Assembly (NCBI GenBank): GCA_003833135.1
Contig: QZLH01000723.1
Span: 54,716 to 64,935 of the forward strand
Source of the DNA: Oehlia diaphana
Taxonomy: Eukaryota > Glomeromycota > Glomeromycetes > Glomerales > Glomeraceae
Reading direction: 5' to 3'
DNA length: 10,220 nucleotides
Shown here: piece after piece, positions 1 through 6,249 of the stretch
Layout of the letters: the number at the start of each line of letters is the position of its first letter
Position numbering within the stretch: the first letter of the stretch is position 1
Made by a program: the position numbers and the translations under genes
The notes under the pieces: model-generated
Databases searched by the model: none
What the model saw: only the letters and a program-made list of their open reading frames with translations
What the model was told of the DNA's origin: nothing

Positions 1-21
1 ATAAATGATACGCCACGTCGC

Positions 22-59
22 CACGCCCCTATTTTTTTTTCCTTCTTTTCGTTTACAAT
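22..59 (+). promoter_or_regulatory. Conserved pyrimidine-rich 5' leader of F-box copy 1
   Basis: A T9 run followed by a CT-rich stretch lies directly before the ATG. The same sequence precedes the ATG of the second F-box copy at 8037-8074, so the duplicated block includes the 5' leader. It may be core promoter or 5' UTR. No TATA box can be judged because the window starts here. Confidence 0.4.
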
Positions 60-1646
60 ATGTCATGTTCAAAAATATTTTCAGGAGATTTACCTGAATT
101 AGTATATGAAATCATCAAAAATTTTCAGAATGATTATTCAACCTTACATTCATGTGTTTTAGTTAATAGATTATGGTGTCGTTTAGCGATTCCATTATTA
201 TGGGAAAATCCATTTTCAATTACTACCGGAAATTATAATTTTATTGAAGTTTATTTAAATAATTTGGATGATTATTTAAAAGCAAAAATAAATGATTATC
301 AAATTATTAATTATTTATTACCTTCGAATACACTTTTCAATTATCCTAGTTTTATAAGATGTTTGAACATATGTAATGTTACTTTTTCTATTGAGAAGTG
401 GTTAGAAGCTAATGACAAAACTTCAAATTCAGCAATAGATTTGGTACATAATATAATTTTAATGTCAGTATCTGAATTTAAAAAATTAATTAATATGTCA
501 ATAGTCAAATTATTTATTGAAAATGAAGTAAATTTACATACTTTTAAAATTGAGATAAACAACAAACATTTTGATTATTTCATTTATAATGACATATTTG
601 AGATAATTTTACAAAATCCAAATTTCATTCATAATATTAGAAATTTAAACCTTTCTATTGTAAAGAATCATTGTAAAAGTATGTTACTAATTAAAAATCA
701 AATATCACAAATAATTAATTTACATCAAAATCTTAAATTAATTTTATTTGGTTATAATAACTTAACATTATATCAATCATTATTATTATCAAAAGAATTT
801 AATTGTTCAAATACTTTAAATACAATCATTTTTTATTATGTCAATTTTAATGGTATAAATAATTTAGTTAAAGCATTTGAAAATTTAAATGTTTTAGAAT
901 CTGTTCATATCATTTATTGTTCTTCTTTAGATGGTTTTATTCAACAAATTATTAACTTAACCAAACAATTTAAACTAAAATCTCTATTTATGAGTATGAT
1001 TTTGCAAATTGATTCATTACAATCATTGTTACAAAAATATGGGAATTATTTAGAAAATTTTAGATATGAAAGTTACAAATTTGGAGGTCAACAACAATTC
1101 TTAGAATTAATTATAAAATATTGCAGAAATATCAAATTTCTCGGCTTAACTAGAATTGAAAGTCACGTTAATCATCTAATGTTTAGTTTAATTGAAAATA
1201 TTAAACAAAATCTTAATCATCTTACAATTAATGTAGTACATTATCAAGATGATTTAATATTACGAAATTTAGGACAATTACTCCCATCTAAACTTGAATC
1301 TTTAAGTTTGGTTCTTTATATGATTAAAACAAATGATTTTGAAGTATTCCTAAAAAATTCTCAAGATACTTTCTTTAAGAAATTGTCAATTAATAATTTG
1401 ATGCAAGAATATAGTGACGATATTGATATTTTACCTTATATAAAAAAATATATTATGAAGAAAAAAAGGGTCAAATATTTGGCGATTAAGAATACTTCAT
1501 CTACTTTTAGTATTAGTAAAGGTAAAGATGTAGATTTGTCTAATTTGAAAGATGAAGTGAATGAATTTAAGTTATATAATATTAAAGTTCTAAAATATGT
1601 TAATATCTCTACTGATATTTATAGATTTGTAAATGAAATTGATTAA
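60..1646 (+). CDS. F-box-like protein with degenerate LRR-like C-terminal region (528 aa)
   Basis: A single-exon open frame. Residues 11-52 form an F-box-like motif: LPELVYEIIKNF, a hydrophobic helix with HSCVLVNRLWCR, then the conserved AIPLLWENPF ending. In the family, F-box proteins bind Skp1 through this motif and act as substrate receptors of SCF ubiquitin ligases. The rest (about 55-528) is rich in Leu, Ile and Asn, with recurring strand-like runs such as NLNVLESVHIIYC and KLKSLFM, suggesting divergent leucine-rich repeats for substrate binding. The start at 60 is chosen because the second copy shares this ATG and its pyrimidine-rich leader, while an in-frame TGA lies upstream here near position 6. 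An AATAAA at 1713-1718 could serve polyadenylation. The gene is convergent with the kinase gene. F-box assignment is firm; the LRR assignment is inferred and the substrate unknown. Confidence 0.9.
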   Translation: MSCSKIFSGDLPELVYEIIKNFQNDYSTLHSCVLVNRLWCRLAIPLLWENPFSITTGNYNFIEVYLNNLDDYLKAKINDYQIINYLLPSNTLFNYPSFIRCLNICNVTFSIEKWLEANDKTSNSAIDLVHNIILMSVSEFKKLINMSIVKLFIENEVNLHTFKIEINNKHFDYFIYNDIFEIILQNPNFIHNIRNLNLSIVKNHCKSMLLIKNQISQIINLHQNLKLILFGYNNLTLYQSLLLSKEFNCSNTLNTIIFYYVNFNGINNLVKAFENLNVLESVHIIYCSSLDGFIQQIINLTKQFKLKSLFMSMILQIDSLQSLLQKYGNYLENFRYESYKFGGQQQFLELIIKYCRNIKFLGLTRIESHVNHLMFSLIENIKQNLNHLTINVVHYQDDLILRNLGQLLPSKLESLSLVLYMIKTNDFEVFLKNSQDTFFKKLSINNLMQEYSDDIDILPYIKKYIMKKKRVKYLAIKNTSSTFSISKGKDVDLSNLKDEVNEFKLYNIKVLKYVNISTDIYRFVNEID

Positions 1647-1920
1647 TCATTTAGTTAATTAAAATATCAGATAGAAATATTATTTTCAATTTTATAAATG
1701 GAAGTTGTTTATAATAAATATTCATTTATTAATGATTGCTATTTTTAATAATGACAATTTTATAAATTTTAAACAATTAATGACTAGAAGGAAATTAAAA
1801 TTAACTTGAGCTATCTCAAATTACCAACTAAACATTATTTATTTTCTCTTCTAAAAGGTAACCATTTGTGTACTTCCCATTTATCATGTAAATGATATTT
1901 TCTTCCCTTAAATTTTCTAA

Positions 1921-1934
1921 CTAGTAATTACTAG
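1921..1934. repeat. 14-bp perfect palindrome
   Basis: CTAGTAATTACTAG equals its own reverse complement. It sits about 275 bp downstream of the F-box stop. It could be a protein-binding site or chance in A+T-rich DNA. Confidence 0.4.
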
Positions 1935-1967
1935 AAAACCTTAGCTAAATTTCTTGTATATGTGTTG

Positions 1968-2008
1968 TGCGTCAGATGCCGATTTGCGTCAAATGCAGCT
2001 GGCGTCAG
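1968..2008. repeat. Three GCGTCA direct repeats at 17 and 16 bp spacing
   Basis: GCGTCA occurs at 1969-1974, 1986-1991 and 2002-2007. The first two share the longer context TGCGTCAnATGC. Read on the other strand the core is TGACGC, resembling an ATF/CREB-type bZIP half site. Function is not shown by the sequence. Confidence 0.4.
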
Positions 2009-2161
2009 TTAATAATTGACAACTGAGGTGTGCTTGCATTTTTTATTTTTTTTACACGCGCCAATTTTTTTTACATTATCATTTAGTGATTTAATTTTTA
2101 TAAATATACGTCAATTAAATTATTAAGTATTCCTTAAGATTTTATATTTAAGAATCCCTTG

Positions 2162-2243
2162 GGATCTATAATTTTATAATTTCCTTGAAGATATTTGAAT
2201 GAGTTACAAGGATTTTTTAAGGAATTTACAAAATTATGGATCC
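2162..2243. repeat. Imperfect inverted repeat, 25-nt arms, 32-nt spacer
   Basis: Arms 2162-2186 and 2219-2243 are reverse complements at 22 of 25 positions by eye. The left arm begins GGATCTATAATTTT. Directly before it is a small hairpin (ATCCC-TT-GGGAT). The structure suggests a MITE remnant or a foldback element. Confidence 0.5.
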
Positions 2244-2381
2244 TTAACAAATTGAGATAGAGAATCCTTATGGAAACCAATGCCAAATATTTTACTGTTG
2301 AATGAAAAGGTTTAGTTAAAAAAATTTATCGGTTTTAGCAATTCGCCTTCATCTTAAGCCATACTCATCTTTTAGTATGAG

Positions 2382-2503
2382 TTAATCTTCGTCTTCAGCA
2401 CGAGTTTCGTCCTTGGACATATATCTATAGTTTCTTATTTGACTTCAAGTTCAGTAGCATCGTTACATTCACCTTCTGAATAATTGTCTTTGCTTTTTCT
2501 CAT
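2382..2503 (-). pseudogene. Possible coding relic, acidic peptide fragments
   Basis: On the minus strand an ATG at 2503 opens 22 codons rich in charged residues (includes SKDNYSEGECND) and ends at 2435. A second ATG at 2420 opens 12 codons (includes KDETRAEDED) and ends at 2382. Codon use is less A+T-extreme than the surrounding sequence. I do not recognise a family. It may be a remnant of an exon, or chance. Confidence 0.2.
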
Positions 2504-2572
2504 TGTAATTTATACATATGCGTATTTGCTTAAGTAAGAAATAACGAAATATTTAATCAACAAAACGTGGGA

Positions 2573-2613
2573 TTTAAATAAGAAATTGGCAAAGAATTTA
2601 AATTAGAAATTGG
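2573..2613. repeat. Partial tandem repeat, 24-nt period
   Basis: The segments 2573-2589 and 2597-2613 match at 16 of 17 positions (TTTAAATAAGAAATTGG against TTTAAATTAGAAATTGG), with starts 24 nt apart. It is a short local tandem duplication. Confidence 0.5.
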
Positions 2614-2620
2614 TATCAGG

Positions 2621-2642
2621 GATTGTAACTGGAGTTACAATC
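2621..2642. repeat. Perfect 10-bp inverted repeat around a 2-nt centre
   Basis: GATTGTAACT and AGTTACAATC are exact reverse complements separated by GG. It could be a binding site or the tip of a decayed foldback element. Confidence 0.5.
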
Positions 2643-2816
2643 ATAGTAATAACAAAACATTTTGTAGAACTCTGCGATTTTATAAAGTTTTATATACTAA
2701 CTTTATTATAAATAAAATCATTTCGAAAATTTGGAATTAAAAATCCAAAATAGAAATAGATGAGCACAAAAATTTAGGCTCATTTTTATTGTATACAAAA
2801 AAATCATATGATCAGT

Positions 2817-2895
2817 CCTGGTCCGGACCAGTTGGACCGAAGACCGTGAAGATCGGTCCCAAGACCGATGCAGGACCCGTCTTTGTTGGGACCAA
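2817..2895. repeat. GC-rich island of GGTCC/GGACC motifs
   Basis: About 80 bp of clearly GC-rich sequence inside very A+T-rich DNA. It starts with the 14-bp palindrome CTGGTCCGGACCAG (2818-2831), then carries repeated GGACC, GGTCC and AGACCG words. From memory, similar GGTCC-rich dispersed sequences occur in Rhizophagus genomes, so a transposable-element-derived repeat is likely. A 60-codon minus-strand frame running through it looks accidental. Confidence 0.5.
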
Positions 2896-3411
2896 TCCAA
2901 CGTTCCAACCCTATAATTAAATTACTTATAGTACAAAAAGAAATAATGCTTTAAATATTGGCTATTTTATTTATTAATACATCATTTTTTAATTTCTCTT
3001 AAATAAAAAATTATATTATTTATTTTTTCAACTTTCATCTAAAAATTTCAAATAATAAACATACAGTATATGTTTTTAGTTTATCATAAAAAGGATTTTT
3101 ATTAAATATTCAAATTTTAATTTGTCAGTTAGAATTATACGATAAGTATTTAGTGTTATCTTTGTAATTTGCTATCTAAAAGAAAATGATTATTTTGCAA
3201 ATATATTAAATAAAAAAAAAAATCAGTTATTAAAAATGTAATAAATTTTATTTATTTACTTAAAATAATAGCAAACAAAATTTTTCTTAACATATGACAT
3301 AGTACTATCTTAATTATGAATATCATTATCTTATCTGAAGAGGCCGTCTCACAAAAATTATATAATCTTACCTCTTAAAATCTAAATCAGCTAATTGAGA
3401 ATCATGATAGG

Positions 3412-3478
3412 CTATTAAATGAAAAAAATAATAGGTTAATTATCAATAAATTTATAATAAACTTTAAATCAATATTAC
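3412..3478 (-). other. Intron 6 before the terminal 44-nt exon (phase 1)
   Basis: The donor is GAAG|GTAATA and the acceptor TTTAATAG|CCTATC, 67 nt. The donor aligns with the donors of introns 2 and 4, showing that the junction introns descend from this terminal intron. Confidence 0.7.
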
Positions 3479-4336
3479 CTTCATTAATTTTGTCCTCTTG
3501 AAGATATGAACTAATAATAGAGGAATTAATGGGTTTTGATAGGTTATTAAAAATAAGTTCTCGGCTGGTATATATAGCATCAGGATCTTTTTCATAAAAG
3601 GTTGAAATATTTGGTATTTCTATATCAGCCTCTTCAAATATGGTTTTATTTCTTTTCCATTATAATTAAATTTTTCTTCTTGCTTCTCAAAGATAATAGA
3701 TCTATACCAGAATCCTATTATATCGAATAATTCATCAGCTGTTGGTCTTTTAATTGAATTAGCATTTGTACATCTATAAGCTAATTTCTTATAAACCTCA
3801 GGTGTTCCTTTTCCAAATTCCGGTCTGAGTCCATCACATATAGCTAATGCTAAGTGTAAGTCATGTTTTCTATTGTAAAATGGTGGTTTTCCAAATGATA
3901 ACTCGATCATAATTATACCAAAACTATAAATATCAGATGACGATGTGTATGGCTCTTTGTTTAAAACTTCTGGGGCAATATATGGCAATACACCATACAC
4001 TTTATTATCTGATTTTTGTTCATTTGCTGGCACAGATAATCCAAAATCTGAAATATATGCTAATGTATAATTTAGCAATATATTTCCGCTGTGTAGATCT
4101 TTATGAAAATATCCTAATTTATGTATTTTTTTAAGATCAAAAAGCAAATCATATAACATCTTAATTTTATCATTCCATAAAATACTATTAAATTTATATG
4201 AGAGAGCATTTCTCAAATTTCCATTATTTGCAAATTCTAAAATCATTGCAAATTCATTAGTCATTGGATCTCTGGTTATTCCATAAAAATCTAAATAATT
4301 ACCACTTTCTGAATAAACATTCCAATATATTTTAAG

Positions 4337-4434
4337 CTGTTATTTAATATAAGAATTAAATAAAAAAATAAATTGTCAATTAGATATTAAAAATATATAG
4401 TTAATACATATTTATATAGCATGTATATAAATAC
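4337..4434 (-). other. Intron 5 (unit C internal, phase 0)
   Basis: The donor is GAG|GTATTT and the acceptor AACAG|CTTAAA, 98 nt. It is the longest intron of the gene, and the exon ends align with introns 1 and 3. Confidence 0.75.
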
Positions 4435-4828
4435 CTCATTTAAATATTTAGATGATATATTCTGTGATCCATTTAACTTTTTCAAAGCAACTTTGGTAGA
4501 CTCAGATTCTAATTTTTTCCAGCTCCATCATTTAGTTTTTCATATTTTGATTTACCATCAATCCATATTGCAGAATATACTTTGGCAAATCCATCTTTGC
4601 CAATTTGGTTTATATCTGTAAATCTGTTAAACGATACCCACTCAAGAAACTTAGAATTTGAACTTTGTCTTGCATTATAAATTGAATCATTAATAAATTT
4701 ATCAATGCTTAAATTTCCACTAGTCCATCCTTCTATCATACAGTATGGGTCACATTCTTTGCACCATAATTTTTCAGTAAATAGTTTATGACAATAAGAA
4801 CATATCTTATTATCAACCTGATTATTTT

Positions 4829-4901
4829 CTGATATATATCAGAAGTAACAAAGAAATATTAATATTAATATAAATTAAATAAATAAAATATGATAAAATA
4901 C
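4829..4901 (-). other. Intron 4, junction of units B and C (phase 1)
   Basis: The donor is AAAG|GTATTT and the acceptor TATATCAG|AAAATA, 73 nt. It parallels intron 2 in position, phase and acceptor wording. No in-frame ATG exists between the upstream stop and the C ribbon, so unit C lacks its own start in this exon. Confidence 0.7.
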
Positions 4902-6167
4902 CTTTATTGTTTGTTTCTTTGAGATATGAAATAATGATAGATGAATTAACAGGTTTTGGCAAATTGCTAAATGTAAATACTTGGCAAGTATATTTAGCAT
5001 CTGGATTCTTTTCATATAAATTTGGAATATTTGGTATTTCTTTATCAGCATTCTCAAACATAACTTTGATTTCTTTTGCTACATATCCTAAAACTTTACC
5101 ATTAAGAATATCATTCCAAAAGTTTAAAATTTGATATAATTCGTCAGTTTTTGGCCTTTCAATTGAATTAGCATTCATACATTTATATGCTAATTCCTTA
5201 TAAATTTCTGGAGTTCCTTTTCCAAATTCTGGTCTAAGTCCAATACATATATCTGTTGCTAAATTTGAATCATGGATCCTGTTATAATATGGTGGCTTTC
5301 CAGATGATAATTCAGTCATAACTATACCAAAACTATAAATACCAGAAAAAATGTATATGGCTCTCCATTTAAAACTTCTGGAGCGATATATGGTAAAAGA
5401 CCTAACTTTAGTTCATTTGCCTGCTCAAACAATTCAAAATTTAAAATCCAAGAATAATTATACTTATGAAAAATATTTCCACAATGGAGAACTTTATAAA
5501 AGTATTTTAGTTCATGCAAATATTTAAGATAAAATGCCAAATTCTGCAATAAACAAATTTTATCCTTCCATAAAATGTTCTTAAAATCATTTGTAAGAAC
5601 ATTTCTCAAAATTTTTAAATTTGTCAATTCTATTATCATCATAATTTCTTTAGTTTTTGGATTTTTTGTAATTCCATAAAATTTAAATGTAATATCCCCT
5701 TTATACTTTTTACATAAATTCCAGTAAAATTTTAGCTAAAATCACAAAAAGTGTTATAAAAACTGAAGCAATCAAAATTGAAAACTACATGAAACTTACC
5801 TCATTCAAACATTTAGGTGATCCATCTAAACTTTTCAAAATAATTTCCATAGATTTAAATTCATATTTTTTCCAACTTTCATTATTTAAATGATTATATT
5901 CTGATTTACCATCTATCCATGTTGCAGTATATACTTTTGCTAATTCGTCTTCATAAATTTGTTTTATACTTGTAAATCTATCAAATTCTATCCATTCAAG
6001 AAAACAATAATTATAATTACTTGCATTATACATTGTATCTTTTATAAACTTATCAATATCAGGAATTCCACTGGTCCATCCACCAATCATATAATGAGGA
6101 TCGCATTCATTACACCATAATTCTTCAGTAATTGATGTACTACAATAAGAACAATTTTCATGCTTAT
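4902..6167 (-). pseudogene. Kinase unit B: degenerate pseudokinase with frameshift (exons 3-4)
   Basis: Exon 3 (6167-5800) holds a ribbon (CSYC, later CNEC) and a damaged N-lobe. The glycine loop reads IYEDELAKVY instead of IGxGGF, though the VALK-type lysine is kept (IILK). Exon 4 (5735-4902) reads YKV at the HRD position (5498-5490) and NFE at the DFG position (5441-5433), so both catalytic aspartates are gone. The activation segment is several residues shorter than in A and C. At 5340-5351 one nucleotide is missing between the codons for PYT and IYSFG; the frame then stops at 5322. Beyond the break the C-lobe and tail are well preserved (TELSSGKPPYYNR onward). This is the most decayed unit by both residues and frame. 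Confidence 0.75.
5736..5799 (-). other. Intron 3 (unit B internal, phase 0)
   Basis: The donor is GAG|GTAAGT, a strong consensus, and the acceptor is TTTTAG|CTAAAA, 64 nt. It joins CLNE to LKFYWN. Confidence 0.8.
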
Positions 6168-6249
6168 CTGATATACCTTTACAACATATTATAACAAAAA
6201 TATTAATAATTATTTTAGCTAAAAAATTAACCTTCAATTTTTAACTAAC
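6168..6249 (-). other. Intron 2, junction of units A and B (phase 1)
   Basis: The donor is GAAG|GTTAGT; the acceptor is most likely TATATCAG|ATAAGC (82 nt). AAAG|GTATAT would give 73 nt and the same phase. The TAG that appears to end unit A lies in the donor. The reading after the acceptor enters unit B's ribbon in frame. Confidence 0.7.

Larger units (their letters stand above)
22..1656 (+). repeat. Duplicated F-box block, copy 1
   Basis: Similarity to 8037-9689 starts at CACGCCCCTA in the leader and ends about 10 nt after the stop codon (TTAGTT). The repeat is direct, with starts about 8 kb apart. Confidence 0.8.
1647..3367. other. Intergenic region between convergent F-box and kinase genes
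   Basis: About 1.7 kb with no gene I can support. It holds a 14-bp palindrome (1921-1934), three GCGTCA repeats (1969-2007), an imperfect inverted repeat (2162-2243), a possible coding relic on the minus strand (2382-2503), a 24-nt-period repeat (2573-2613), a 22-nt near-perfect hairpin (2621-2642) and a GC-rich island (2817-2895). From about 2930 to 3367 I see only A+T-rich sequence. The base composition changes and hairpins suggest old transposable-element debris. Confidence 0.6.
3368..4828 (-). pseudogene. Kinase unit C: catalytic motifs intact but two frameshifts (exons 5-7)
   Basis: Exon 5 (4828-4435) carries the ribbon (CSYC...WCKEC) and the glycine loop IGKDGFAKVY. One nucleotide is missing at about 4521-4526, before the WKKL...KVALKKL segment, so the loop and the VALK lysine lie in different frames. 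Exon 6 (4336-3479) starts LKIYWNVY and keeps HKDLHSGN (catalytic Asp codon 4099-4097), DFG (about 4048) and APE. A second one-nucleotide loss at 3641-3647, within an A4 run on the coding strand, stops the frame at 3620 just after the kinase domain. In the shifted frame the family tail continues to 3479. Exon 7 (3411-3368) ends YHDSQLADLDFKR plus TAA. This is the only unit with the full active-site set. Confidence 0.75.

Noticed and set aside
341..565. Minus-strand 74-codon frame inside F-box copy 1
   Set aside because: It is the antisense shadow of a well supported coding region, with no recognisable motif.
2718..2900. Minus-strand 60-codon frame over the GC-rich island
   Set aside because: The Arg/Ser/Trp-rich peptide follows from GGTCC/GGACC repeats, and the other half is low-complexity; no family features.
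3937..4134. Plus-strand frame antisense to kinase unit C
   Set aside because: Shadow of the APE/DFG-containing exon 6; no independent motif.
4421..4621. Plus-strand frame over exon 5 and intron 5
   Set aside because: Antisense to the unit C N-lobe and crosses its splice site.
4875..5057. Minus-strand 60-codon frame in unit B tail
   Set aside because: Alternative frame of exon 4; the family-matching frame is the other one.
4907..5134. Plus-strand 75-codon frame
   Set aside because: Antisense shadow of exon 4.
6170..6237. Signal peptide on unit B (MKVNFLAKIIINIF...)
   Set aside because: The hydrophobic stretch lies in a predicted intron, starts 7 nt after the upstream stop, and has no counterpart in units A or C.
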